Source: Sweltsa coloradensis (Eukaryota > Arthropoda > Insecta > Plecoptera > Chloroperlidae). From it: a DNA stretch of 64,000 nt. The stretch spans positions 317,501 through 381,500 of the forward strand of contig JAMZAV010000317.1 of assembly GCA_024449915.1 (NCBI GenBank), given 5' to 3'. Shown here in pieces: positions 12,524 through 22,750 of this stretch (positions within the stretch are counted from its first letter, which is position 1; the number at the start of each line of letters is the position of its first letter). A program made the translations under genes and the position numbers. Under the pieces are notes generated by a model. It saw only the letters and a program-made list of their open reading frames with translations. It made no database searches and was not told where the DNA came from.

Positions 12524-12560
12524 CTGATGAAGGAGGTTGATAAACCTCTAAAATATCATA
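12524..12560 (+). ncRNA. possible degenerate hammerhead-ribozyme core
   Basis: Just 3' of the Penelope-like remnant, CTGATGA is followed by a hairpin GGAGGTT/AACCTCT with loop GATA, then AAAAT where GAAAC is expected. Penelope-like elements are known to carry hammerhead ribozymes. The G-to-A change in the GAA box and the absence of clear stems I and III make this tentative. Confidence 0.25.
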
Positions 12561-12609
12561 ATCTTTGTTTTAATTTGAGTAGTGTATAGTCCTATGAATC
12601 CTGGTCTTA

Positions 12610-13050
12610 AACCTGACCTACTCAAAATTTGTTTCATCATTGTAAAACCATAAAATCAACGTGCTTTGCAAATTTGTCCTGTCATTGGTGCAAGATTCGT
12701 TCATTGGTCTCAGACTGGTTAGTTAGTTAAAGGGGTTTTAGGGCACACAACAGTAAAGTTACCGGTTGAGGTTACATTTCGCACCTATGAGAGAACGAGC
12801 GATGCACATTTTGCATGCCTGACTAACCCGGCGTCACCACCAACAAGGTCAATGCACGTCCAACTATTCAAGTTTTGCATTCTTCTTCGTCGAACTGTTG
12901 ATTATTTTCGCTCCCCCTTTTAGGTCCCTCCCGTACCCGTGCCTATAATGAAACTATCTAAGAACGGTTGCGTTTAACTCGAAACACATTTAGTTATTTA
13001 AGAGAAATATCTCGACCGCTTTTTGTAAATCGTCTACATACATTAGAAAA
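12610..13050. other. no feature seen
   Basis: Mixed-composition sequence without recognisable genes. The 8-bp target duplication GGCGTTTG begins at 13051. Confidence 0.45.
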
Positions 13051-13362
13051 GGCGTTTGCAGGCGCGTAGGAACGTTTTAAAAGTTGGGAGGGGGATGGGG
13101 AAAATCCATTTGAAGTTTTTGTGGGCGGGAACTGGGGTCTGGGGCAAAGCCCCAGCCACCGGAGGCCCTTTTGCCGAATGCGAAAACAAATTTCACAATA
13201 CAACAGTTATTTCGTCATGTTTTAACTGCACTCGGACTCTGTAAACGATGTTTTACTGCAACTAGCTGCGATCTAAAAACTGAACAAATTAACGTAAAGT
13301 GACCCATTTTCGTAAATTTCAACCTTATTTTTATGTAATTACCAATCAAAAAAGCCAAACAT

Positions 13363-13699
13363 TGTTACGGTCTAGGGGTAACAAGACTAGAAGTTAATCA
13401 AAATAAGGAGAAAAACACACACTTTACTTATAAATTATGATCTATTTCCAGATAAAACCAAAATACATTTTCCACCATTTCAAACTCTCCCTATAAAACA
13501 TAAACCACCTTCTTTTAAACCTAACAATCCTTCCTTGTTGCCAGTCATTCCATAGCCTCCTAGATGCTTCATACATTAGTTCTTATATCTTCAGAATCAC
13601 TGCCATATGCTTATGTATTAACCAGTTCTTTGACAGACCATGGACACACTGTCCAAGGTTCTCAACATAAGTGCAAGGTTGCTAGCTTGCAACCTAACA
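13363..13699 (-). repeat. Gypsy 3' LTR
   Basis: A 337-bp LTR with TG...CA ends (TGTTACGG and CCTAACA). It pairs with 18548-18884. By eye the two differ at about four positions. The 4-bp target duplication ACAT lies at 13359-13362. Confidence 0.97.
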
Positions 13700-13714
13700 A
13701 TTCCCGCCCCCTTA
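13700..13714 (-). other. polypurine tract
   Basis: On the element's strand AAGGGGGCGGGAAT abuts the 3' LTR. This is the position and purine bias expected of the plus-strand primer. Confidence 0.7.
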
Positions 13715-13723
13715 AAACCAACA

Positions 13724-15345
13724 TTATCGCTTCCGGAGGTTATATGGATGATGCCCAGCTGGAGGGTCTTTGGCAATGACGATCACAGGTGCTGCTTGAC
13801 GTGGCTCATTGACCCAGTCGGGGGAAGCTACATGCCGTAACGATTGATCCACGTTTGCTTTGGATCGTTTCCTGCGTCCATGAAGGTTTTCCAGCTCGAA
13901 CGCATTTTCTCCCAGACGTTTGCTAATGCGGAAAGGGCCTGATCTCTTAGGTGCCAAACCTGCAGCAATACCTTTACTCCCATCACTTAATGTGTGAGTT
14001 TTTTAGGAAAACAAGATCCCCAATCTCAAAGGTGTCTTCCTTGCGTCGTTTATTGTATTGGAGTCGTTGAACTTCATGTGCCTTGTTCATGTTGCTTTTA
14101 GCAAATAAAAGCGCATCTCTCAGTCTACCCGATAATTCCGATGCATATTCACAAGGAGCAGCAGCGGAGGGAAGCTCAGTATCACCAATATCATGATCCA
14201 TTGGAAGCCGTAGCTTTCTTCCATAACACAAAAATGCTGGTGTGTATGCAGTCACATTGCTGACGGTTGAACGCATAGCAAAAGAGATTTCATCAATTCG
14301 CTTTTCCCAGTCTCTATGGTTCTCACAATACATTGCAAGGCCTTGTTTGACTGTTGTATTATACCTATTCACTGCTTGACCAGCCGGCCTATACGGTACA
14401 GTGTGTCTCTCTATAATATTGAAATGACCAAGCACACCTTTCCATATTTTACTAACAAAAACTTGACCATTGTCACTGGAGACAGACTGGGGAAATCCGT
14501 GCCCACAAAAGTATTCCACCATGAACTTGACAATATGTTTTGTAGTTGGGCTCTTCAATGGATATATCTCGACATATTTTGTGAATTTGTCCAAAATAAC
14601 TAAAAGGTATTTGTATCCATTGGGCGTGGTAGGTAGAGGTCCAATGAGATCCACACTTAGCTCGACAAATGGATCTCCGGGCAATCGACTATCCATTTTG
14701 CCTGCAGGTTTTTTCCTGTCTGGCTTCATGGTCTGACAAGTAGGACAAGAACGCACGTAGCGAGACACATCTGAGCGCATTCCCATCCAAGTGAAACGAC
14801 GTTGCACTCTCCGCAAAGTTCCAAAGTAACCACTATGAGCGCTGAGTGGATGGTCATGTTCAGCTTTTAAAACTAGAGCCCTCATTACTTTAGGAAGCCA
14901 AATCTTTGGAGGATTTATTTGATCATTATCCGTCCCAGGTGGGCCAGCCACAAATCGTACCAACATCCCATCTTCGAGTGCACTTGTTGATGCAATGTTC
15001 AACACCCAACATTTCCGTTTCTCATCGGACGGCAAAGATCCATCTTCCAAATACTTTACCAAGAATGCAAGTTCTTCATCTTGGCGTTGCAGTTCAGCAA
15101 TAGATGACTGATCCTGAAGAAGTGATAAATCCAATTCTTCCACGGAAGCTACGATGTCGTCTTCAAACCGGATGGCTACCTGTTCATTGTCGACTGATAT
15201 TGGGAATATTTCATCCGCTATGCAGTTGACTTGCTGCACTTCCTGTGATGGTGCCGGAGCACGACTAAGCGCATCAGCCGGAATGTTCAATGAACCTTTG
15301 CGATGCTTCACCACGCAATCAAACCCTTGAAGCCTAAGTACCCAT
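13724..15345 (-). pseudogene. Gypsy pol: end of RNase H plus integrase
   Basis: The frame at 13983-15383 starts in the end of RNase H (KRWVLRLQGFDCVVKHRKG and ADALSRAP). It then has the integrase zinc-binding module: the histidines are in AEHDHPLSAHSG and the cysteines in SCPTC. The catalytic core follows, with the first Asp in ELSVDLIGPLP and the second in SSDNGQVF. Where the D,D-35-E glutamate should fall, the segment YRPAGQAVNRYN has Asn and appears one residue short, so the integrase is probably inactive. A stop near 13983 is followed by a frame change. The next frame carries the C-terminal GPY/F-like module (KRSGPFRISKRL...FELENLHGRR) and ends HHPYNLRKR. Integrase normally joins the cDNA ends to host DNA in the nucleus. 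Confidence 0.9.
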
Positions 15346-15349
15346 CGTT

Positions 15350-15925
15350 TTACTCTGCTCGATGTTTGTTCGGTTTTGAACATCCATGACAGAGATGCAT
15401 GGTCACAGTGAATTTCAAAAGAGGTAAATTCAAGATACGGTCGAAAACGGTCAACCGCTCATACCACTGCTAAACACTCCCATTCTTGTACTGTATAGTT
15501 CTTTTCGTAAGGGTTTAGTTTCCTGCTGATAAATTCCACTGGACGTAATACCCCATCACTTTCTTGCAACAGTATTGCTGCTATACCAATACCACTGGCA
15601 TCAGTTTCCAACACAAAAGGTTTGTTTAAATCGGGAAGTTTACGGGAAGTTTCCTCTGCCAATGCATTAGTCAAGTAATTAAAAGCCAATTTTTCCTCTG
15701 TCCCCCATTTCCATGTTGAGGTTTTATGCAGTAGATTTGTAAGTGGAGCTGCATGTACTGAAAATGCTGGGATAAAAGCTCTGTAGTATCCAACCAGTCC
15801 CAAAGAAACTCTGTAGTTCTTTCACTTTCGTAGGCACTGGGAATTGTTTAAGTGCAGCTACCTTGACAGGATCTGGTCGACACTCCCCTGGCAGGAGTAT
15901 GTGTCCCAGAAATGGGAAGTTTTGC
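15350..15925 (-). pseudogene. Gypsy pol: RT connection and RNase H
   Basis: After the RT core an in-frame stop (QNFPFLGHILLPG follows it) and a frame change lead to GLVGYYRAFIP, the connection to RNase H. The RNase H domain has the first catalytic Asp in FVLETDASGIGIAAIL, followed by FISRKLNPYEKNY and the Glu of EWECLAVV. A stop follows at about 15459, and the next frame begins DHASLSWMFKTEQ, which contains the expected HCDH-like Asp. RNase H removes the RNA template strand during replication. At least three lesions lie in this 0.6 kb. Confidence 0.88.
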
Positions 15926-16353
15926 TAAAACAGCCTGACCTTCGTAGGGTTAATGGTTAAACTAGCCGCTTCAATTTTTCTGAATACCATTCTGATGTGT
16001 TCCATGTGCTCTTCCTCAGTTTCCGAAAATACAAGGAAATCATCCAGAAACGCCATCACGCATACATACTTTAAATCTCCCAGAACTTCGTCCATCAACT
16101 GTTGAAATCTTGCCGGACTTCCAGCCAAACCGAATGGCATGCGCACATACTCAAATAATTCTTTATGACAAAGGAAAGCCGTTTTATGCATATCTTGTTT
16201 CGCCACAGGAATCTGGTGGAACCCCTGCGATAAATCAAGAACAGTGAACCATTTTGCTCTGCCCAACTGTGCAAACACCCATTCAGTCGTTGGCATAGCA
16301 TAAACTGGGACCGGAGTGCGTTTATTTAGAGGTCGATAATCTACCGCAAGCCT
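15926..16353 (-). pseudogene. Gypsy pol: reverse transcriptase core
   Basis: From the inner hAT-like MITE onward the frame reads GGHRLAVDYRPLNKRT, then FTVLDLSQGFHQIPV with the first catalytic Asp, then MPFGLAGSPARFQQLMD, and the active-site motif FLDD in VMAFLDDFLVFS. These are the standard RT motifs of Gypsy elements in order. The N-terminal part lies beyond the MITE, and the reading frames on the two sides of the MITE differ by one base. Confidence 0.93.
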
Positions 16354-16361
16354 GTGGCCAC

Positions 16362-16834
16362 CAAGGAGGTTTGAATAATGTAAGGAGACAGCATGCGCTA
16401 TCTGTGGCTGTACAAATGAACGTGGCCGTTTTGAACGTCTCCGATCGAGTTTTTCGCAGTATTTGCTGCTTTCGTTGGTGCTGACCAATATGGCGGCTAC
16501 TAAAACATAGAGTTTTTCGCAGTATCTACTGCTTCTCGTTGGTGCTGACCAATATGGCGACTACCATCGACGGCCGAAACAGCTGTTATTTATACTTAAA
16601 ACATTGATAATAACTCTTGTATCAATATGAGAATGAATAATAAAGAGTTGAAATGTAATTTTAGTTGATGTGCTGCGTTTTTGTTTGTTTTGGAATGCTA
16701 ATAGCTTTGACAATGGCTTTAATAATACCGACGACCTTGCTTTGGGTTCGAGGCTTTTGCCGACCACCATTGTCGTTCAAAGTGGCTATGGTTTTCACGG
16801 CGACATGCTGTCCCTTACAATTCATACCTCCTTG
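16362..16834. mobile_element. hAT-like MITE inserted in the Gypsy RT
   Basis: A 473-bp insertion flanked by exact GTGGCCAC duplications (16354-16361 and 16835-16842). It has imperfect inverted ends of about 38 bp beginning CAAGGAGGTTTGAAT and CAAGGAGGTATGAAT. The 8-bp duplication and CA start suggest hAT. The interior holds an imperfect tandem duplication (about 16448-16509 and 16510-16563) with GCTGACCAATATGGCG. It interrupts pol between AKKS and GGHRLAVDY. Confidence 0.85.
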
Positions 16835-16842
16835 GTGGCCAC

Positions 16843-17190
16843 TGATTTCTTTGCTAACAGAACAGGTGCCGATGCCCAACTGCTTGAACTAGGTCGAATG
16901 ATACCTTGTGAAAGCAAATCAGCTAACAAACTGTCAAAAATCGCCTTCTTTTGCGTATTCATTGGCCTAAGTTTACATTTGACAGGCTCACTACAACCTG
17001 TGTTTATGGTATGCACTGCTAACGATGTTTTGCCCGGTTTTGTAGTAAATAACGTCTCAAATTCTGAGAGTAGGTTTTGAAGCGAGCATCTTACATGTTG
17101 GGGAGGTTTCGAATTTATAATAAATGATTCCACAACTGTATTTACCCCGTTACTACAGTCTGTAAGATTTGTGGATACTGTTGCCATCTC
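16843..17190 (-). pseudogene. Gypsy pol: RT N-terminal region
   Basis: The frame includes LLSEFETLFTTKPGKT, VKCKLRPMNTQKKAIFDSL and SLLADLLSQGIIRPSSSSWA, then PVLLAKKS, the usual entry into the RT domain. It ends at the inner MITE. Between the protease and this segment (17190-17428) the minus strand has several stops. Confidence 0.9.
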
Positions 17191-17428
17191 TACATTATGT
17201 GCTAAACAGCTTCAATTTATCTCACTATCAATACCCATGCAGTCAGCGACCTTTGCATTGGAAAATGCAATCTCTGCATTGGAAATATTATGCATAGCCT
17301 GTATGATGGACTGCAACTGTTCTTCCTTGTAAGGGCTTCCAAACCAAAGGAACGTCAGTTACATGGAGATTATGCGGCTGCTGCTGGATATCTGCTGACA
17401 TGACATGTTCGGAGTTGAACAATAAATC

Positions 17429-17914
17429 TTACTGTAAATCTTCAGATAACCAGTCAAATTTAACAGATTCCTTGAGTATGTTATTGCCGCAAATACTAAA
17501 CGCATTTTTTTTGCAACCCAATGACCATTTGCCCTCACTGACATGAAGAGAAATGCCTGATTCTTGGAGAAAATCCCTTCCCAGAATTATTTGTCTGTTC
17601 ATTCCTGGCAGATACAGAAAGGTTTGGTTTAACTTATTCCCATGCCAATTAATATCCGTAGTAAAAGAATAAGTCGCTGTTGAAAATCCTGCCGCTAATT
17701 TAAGAACATGCTGAACATCAATAAGAACCGCACCTGTTTCCACTGCTGCTGCCATGGCTTCCTCACCAACTAAACTCCAACTAGATCCTGAATCCAGCAA
17801 AGCTGTGAATGTTCTCCTCCCAATAGTTAAAACTATTGTTGGGTCCTTATTAATATTTACTTCTAACTGCATAGCTTTATCTTTGCGGTGATCCCCTGCA
17901 GATTGAGATCCCAC
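17429..17914 (-). pseudogene. Gypsy pol: aspartic protease
   Basis: A retroviral-type aspartic protease domain with the active-site motif LLDSGSSWSLVG and, downstream, IILGRDFLQESGISL, the conserved C-terminal glycine-aspartate block. It starts at the same position where the gag frame stops, but in a different frame, consistent with gag-pol frameshifting or simple decay. The enzyme would process the polyprotein within the particle. Confidence 0.9.
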
Positions 17915-18491
17915 TAATAGCCGTTTCCCGACTGAAAATTCCGTTGGGTGAAGTGTTCTTGGTTAAGTGACTGCTGAGCACCATTCTGTAGGGTGCGCTG
18001 TGAAGGACATTGCCGTGCCCAATGCCCTCGGCCGCCGCAACGATTACACATGTCTAAAGGGTTGTTATTCCCAGGTGAGAGAAGATTTCCGTGCACATAG
18101 GGGTTGGTTCTGACTGAGGGCCAAGTATTTAACTGAGGTTGGTACGTTTCTACTGCTCGAGATGATACACCAAAAGCCAGATCAGATCACAAAAGGTGTT
18201 TTGTAAACTGTCTAAATCTTTAGGGTTGGGCATTTCTACATCCAATGCTAACCCTCCGATCCCTACCTCAGAGGTATTTGGAGCGTTGTCTACTAATGGT
18301 TTGCTAGCCTGTCCCATCTCATCATCACCAATGCTAGAATAAACAGAGCGCACAGTTGCCATGAATGTTGGATACTTGGCTTTATCCAACTTTCCCATCA
18401 TTGCCAACAAATCTAAAGGCAAATCTTCAGCATCCTCGAGCAAGCCTAGGCTTGTAGTGTTTACGTAAGACATGATTGTGGAGATACTCAC
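17914..18491 (-). pseudogene. Gypsy gag with CCHC zinc knuckle
   Basis: The first frame starts at 18491 (MSISTIMSYVNTTSLGLLED). It stops near 18150 and is followed, in another frame, by MCNRCGGRGHWARQCPS. This fits the C-X2-C-X4-H-X4-C zinc knuckle of nucleocapsid that binds the genomic RNA. The product is unusually short for a Gypsy gag, so internal deletion is likely. Confidence 0.8.
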
Positions 18492-18532
18492 GGAAATCAG
18501 CTACCACACCACACACAAATAAAGTTATGTTA

Positions 18533-18545
18533 GGACGAGCCCCCA
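18533..18545 (-). other. primer-binding site, tRNA-Pro type
   Basis: On the element strand TGGGGGCTCGTCC lies two bases inside the 5' LTR. It is complementary to the 3' end of tRNA-Pro with CCA; the same 13 bases begin the tRNA-Pro primer sites known from several retroviruses. Confidence 0.85.
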
Positions 18546-18547
18546 CT

Positions 18548-18884
18548 TGTTACGGTCTAGGGGTAACAAGACTAGTAGTTAATCAAAATTAGGAGAAAAA
18601 CACACACTTTACTTATAAATTATGATCTATTTCCAGATAAAACCAAAATACATTTTCCACCATTTCAAACTCTCCCTATAAAACATAAACCACCTTCTTT
18701 TAAACCTAACAATCCTTCCTTGTTGCCAGTCATTCCATAGCCTCCTAGATGCTTCATACATTAGTTCTTATATCTTCAGAGTCACTGCCATATGCTTATG
18801 TATTAACCAGTTCTTCGACAGACCATGGACACACTGTCCAAGGTTCTCAACATAAGTGCAAGGTTGCTAGCTTGCAACCTAACA
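18548..18884 (-). repeat. Gypsy 5' LTR
   Basis: 337 bp, TG...CA. Nearly identical to the LTR at 13363-13699. It is followed by ACAT at 18885-18888, the second target duplication. Confidence 0.97.
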
Positions 18885-19058
18885 ACATATTCGTTTTACC
18901 CAGGTGACTGTCGAATTGTATAAGTGTACGTGCATATTTACTACAGAAATTCTGGGATTAATATTTAACTCAGTAATTTTTGACCCCCCCCCCCGGGACC
19001 AAACTTAGGGGGCATTGCCCCCCCCTTCCCCACCGGTTCCTACGCCACTGGGCGTTTG

Positions 19059-19486
19059 ATTTGATTTTGTCCTGTTATGTAAGATAATACGATTTGTTTT
19101 AGTGTTTGTTGTTGTATAAGTTATTATTACATTAAGATATTCATAAAATAACATAATTTTAGGAGTATCCCGTTAAATTACAAGTAGGAAACGTCCAGTT
19201 AATATAATGATGCACTAGATTCCATGAAGGTATGCGTCGGTTAGACCCGGCTTCGTATATTCTATCGAACTAGTGATCGTTCTATTGTGCAGTTTGCTTG
19301 GAATCCGATTGTCTTGACTAGACACGAGCGTTCTTGAGCCAGGCTAGGAACGCAACCCCCGCTGTGGAAGGCTGCGCTATTGAAGCTGGCTGCGAGCCAA
19401 CGACAAGTCAACAACGATGCTTCACCCACCCGGAACAGGGAGTAACACCGCAAGAACTGCTAGTATAGAGCAAACTATATTATCAA
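19059..19486. other. no feature seen
   Basis: Unique-looking sequence between the nested hAT/Gypsy block and element E. No supported gene. Confidence 0.45.
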
Positions 19487-20264
19487 CTAGGAAAACGCTT
19501 AAGTCCCGCCGCGTTGTTGGATGAGCGTAATTGGTGCATTGAGCTGCCATGTGTTATGCGGATTTTCTGTTGTTCTGTGGAAAAATCATAACTAAGTTGA
19601 ATTTTTTTAAAATTAAATTAAATAAAATAAAAAATTAATTTTAATTTATTAATTTTTTTAAGTTAATTGTAATTGTTAAAAGAATAAAAAAATAGTAAAA
19701 TTGCGATTTTTATAAGAAATAATTTCTCGATTGCGCTCAAATTTAACACGAATATATTAATTCATACAATAAGGGTTCTGTGAAAAAATCATTACAATAG
19801 GATAAAGCATGTAGGTGTTATAAGTCAAAGAATTGTTTTAAAAAAGAAAAAAACTCGTAAAATTTCGATTTTCATGAGAAATATTTTTTCGATTACGCTT
19901 AAATTTTACACGAATATCTTAATTCATAAAATTAAGGTTCTGTGAAAAAATCATTACAATCGGATAAAGCATGTAGGAGTTATAAGTCGAAGAAATTTTT
20001 TTAAATTCGAAAAAAATCGTAAAATTGCGTTTTTTATGAGAAAAATTTTTGCGATTGCGCTCAAAAACGTGGCAGTTCTAAGTTCAGAGATTTCGAAGGC
20101 CTCCATAAAACTTCATCACAATCGGAGTATCGGTTTAGCCGGAATCGTGTTAACAGACACACAAAAATACCAAAAAAAAGAAAGAAAGAAAAAAAAAACA
20201 TTCCGGATTTTTTTCTCCAGTGTAGTGAAATGGAATCTTCGCTTCGCTCGCTTCGCTCATCCAA
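19487..20264 (-). mobile_element. rolling-circle-like element E, near full length
   Basis: Reverse orientation. CTAGGAAAACGCTTAAG with the inner stem GCGTT/AACGC, then GGATGAGCG. The other end is CTTCGCTTCGCTCATCC. Its interior parallels element D, with repeated AGCATGTAGGNGTTATAAGTC blocks. It retains the left end that element D lacks. Confidence 0.85.
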
Positions 20265-20308
20265 CAATAATATTGGACGGGCATTGGCATTCGTTACGTA
20301 TACCTGTA

Positions 20309-20440
20309 TAGTTAAATCCTATATGTCTCAACTTCTATGTATTTGTAGTTTAGTTCTATATGTGTCAACTTCTATGTATTTGAAGTTTAGTTTCTATATG
20401 TGTAAGCTTTTTGTATTTGTAGTTTAGTTCCTGTAAGTGT
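20309..20440. repeat. ~37-bp tandem repeat, three copies
   Basis: Three diverging copies of a unit containing TTTAGTTCTATATGTGTCAA and TTCTATGTATTTG. Confidence 0.8.
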
Positions 20441-20942
20441 AGGTGTACCATGTACACATCAATGGGTCATAAAATAAAAATAAATAAGTAAAAAGTAAGT
20501 AGTAAGTTTAAATATTGCTGTCCTCGGCACTGCCACAAGAGATGAGTGTGATGAAGATTGAAGAGTGCATGTGGTAGGTTTTAGATTATGTAAATGTTAC
20601 TTTGACATCTGTTGTGTTTACAGTGGAATTATTATGGAATGTTATGGAATGTTGTCGCTTTAAATGTGTAATGTACAAATCTCTCGTAAGTTGACTGGAG
20701 CATTCCACTCACGACAAGTCCTGTAATAGACGCTCCCTTCTGGTATGCTGGTTCGCTCGCACGAGGAGGCTTGGCAGTATATTACAAGGCTCTACCCCAC
20801 CGCCTCCTAGATATTTCCAGCTGATCTTTACCAGCCATTCCATGCGCAAGGTGTTGATTATTGGCCTGTTTCGAAAATGTTTTCATTCATAAAATTAGGG
20901 TAAAACTTTTCTCAGTACTTTGTCTAAAAAAATTAGCAAGCC

Positions 20943-21010
20943 TTTTTATTTATTTTATTTATTTATTTAACGTCTATCCTATTCAGTTATAAAAAACTGA
21001 TTACAAAGGA
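20943..21010 (-). mobile_element. possible LINE/SINE 3' tail
   Basis: On the minus strand AATCAGTT, TATAACTGA and GGATAGACGTTAAATAAA resemble the hairpin-plus-(ATTT)n tail of SINE family 1 (AATCAGTTATATAACTGA, then AGACTCTAAAT). It may be the tail of a partner LINE, but no coding part is visible. Confidence 0.35.
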
Positions 21011-21182
21011 GGACAACTAAATAAATCTAATTTCATAGATGCAGAAACAACAATAATTACATTTCGTAAATATTTGAAATAGTAGCATTACAACAACAAT
21101 GCATTTAACACAAGAATTTGGTAACAAATTAAATGATATTATATGCATTTAATGATATGAATCAAATATAAAAAGGGTGGAG

Positions 21183-21262
21183 AATGAAAAGAAAAGAAAA
21201 GAAAAGGAAAAAAACAGGTAAAAAAAGAAAAAGAAAAAGAAAGAAAAGGAAAAAAAAAGATG
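21183..21262. repeat. homopurine A/G tract
   Basis: About 80 bp, almost all A and G on the plus strand, in (GAAAA)n-like form. Confidence 0.85.
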
Positions 21263-21432
21263 ATGCCAATCCTCCAATCAGGTAATTATTATTAAAATAA
21301 CTTGTTTTCGGAGATTATCTCGGTTACAAAAGCTAACCTTGATATATTGGTTGTTAATATGATAAATATTACTCTTTAAACATTTAAATAATATTGCATC
21401 GCTAGTTTTTGTCCGATATTTATTAAATACAG

Positions 21433-21492
21433 CACTGCCTCCTAGATGTTGCTCGTGGCTCCGGAGCTACGAGCAACATCTAGGAGGCAGTG
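21433..21492. mobile_element. 60-bp palindromic insertion with 8-bp TSD
   Basis: A near-perfect palindrome. The left arm CACTGCCTCCTAGATGTTGC, CTCGT, GGCTCC is answered by its reverse complement with one mismatch. It is flanked by exact AAATACAG on both sides (21425-21432 and 21493-21500). It looks like a minimal hAT-type foldback made only of inverted ends. Confidence 0.8.
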
Positions 21493-21957
21493 AAATACAG
21501 TAAAACATAGATTAAAAATAATTCTTGAAACGACACTCTAACAACAAACTATTGTTGCATGAACAAATGACTATCGCTAAGAAGGGAATTTCACAGTTTA
21601 TCTAGGCGGACGTGATAAATTATTCCACGGTATAGAGGCTGACGTGAGAGGGCTTTTAAAAATAAATGGTCGGGAAATATAAAATAACAAACTTTGTTCC
21701 ACAATAAAAGAGGCAAAAATCATTTTAATTATTTTTGTTAACAGTATTGGTTAAATGAAGGACTAATACACTCCCTTTACTAAAATCAATACTAAAATAT
21801 CATGTATACTCCCAATTATAAATTTGTTGTCAAAATAAAAGGTGATTTTAGGAGCCTTCCAAGCAACGAAACACACAATAAATTTATTATTAATGTTCGC
21901 TTCTGAAAATCAGTTTAACAACCATTATTATGTGTAATGAACTATGAATAGGAATAA

Positions 21958-22022
21958 TTAAGCGAGCGAAGCGAGCGTTTCCATTTGACTCTGCCGGAAA
22001 AAATAGTCACTGGTTTTGTTTT

Positions 22023-22057
<35 letters not shown>

Positions 22058-22669
22058 TTTTTTTTTTTTGTTTGTATGTCTCGCGATAACGTTCGAACGG
22101 AGGCTCGGATCGAGTTGAAATTTTCACCATCCGCAAGCTTTGTTCTCGATTGAATGCCATTAGTTTTGTGGCAAAATCGTTCAAAAAGTTAAAAAGTTAC
22201 ATTAAAGTTAATCGAAAGTTTTTTTTTCAAACTCAACGGCGACAAAATCTGAGATAGCCAAATCATTTAGAATGTCCGTCCGGTCACGAATATGTTAATT
22301 TTATTTTGATCCGATAAGTAGTGTAGATGGAAATTACATTATAACAAAAGTAACGTTGCCATGGCAACGAAAAGACGCGCGAAGTTTCTAATGCACTGCC
22401 ACCTAGAAGTAATCAAAATACTTTCGAGGAAGCAGTCTATTATTTGTCAACAAAGAGATTAAATAGTTTCCCCAAGGAGTCAAGGTCCTCTAGATGGCGG
22501 TGGATTTTAAAGTAAAGATTTAAACACGGGTTTACCCAAATACCTTGGCAATAATAAATAATACTGGAAACGCGAACGTCGTAAATTTTTAAATTTAAAA
22601 AAATGTGCAATGTGGGTCTAGCTATAGCACGTGCTCGCTTATCAACGCGTCCAACAGAGCGTTTCCTAG
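21958..22669 (+). mobile_element. rolling-circle-like element F
   Basis: Left end TTAAGCGAGCGAAGCGAGCG. Right end GCTCGCTTATCAACGCG, then GAGCGTTTCCTAG followed by T. It has the same asymmetric layout as the GGATGAGC elements but different end words, and a T-rich tract near the left end. It is about 95% like element G by eye. Confidence 0.85.
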
Positions 22670-22750
22670 TAAATTTATGTTTTCGTGTGTGAAACAATAA
22701 AATAACTACGCTGGTTTGTTTTGTTTATTTATGTTCGTCAATCATCTTCA

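Larger units (their letters stand above)
13363..18884 (-). mobile_element. Gypsy-type (Metaviridae) LTR retrotransposon, defective
   Basis: Complete structure of 5.52 kb reading right to left: 5' LTR, tRNA-Pro-type primer site, gag zinc knuckle, protease, RT, RNase H, integrase, polypurine tract, 3' LTR. The order RT-RNase H-integrase identifies Gypsy rather than Copia. There is no env-like ORF between integrase and the 3' LTR. The exact ACAT duplication shows integrase-mediated insertion. All coding parts carry stops or frame changes, and the RT is split by a 473-bp MITE, so the copy cannot be autonomous. Low LTR divergence implies a fairly recent insertion despite the damaged genes. Confidence 0.95.
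13059..19050. mobile_element. hAT-like MITE, split by a Gypsy element
   Basis: The outermost element of the nest. It is flanked by an exact 8-bp direct repeat, GGCGTTTG (13051-13058 and 19051-19058). Its ends are inverted: CAGGCGCGTAGGAAC at left and CAGTGGCGTAGGAACC at right (reverse complement). CA-starting inverted repeats plus 8-bp duplications are typical of the hAT superfamily. Without the Gypsy insertion it is about 465 bp. It holds GGGGCAAAGCCCC and C-rich tracts and has no coding capacity. Confidence 0.85.
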
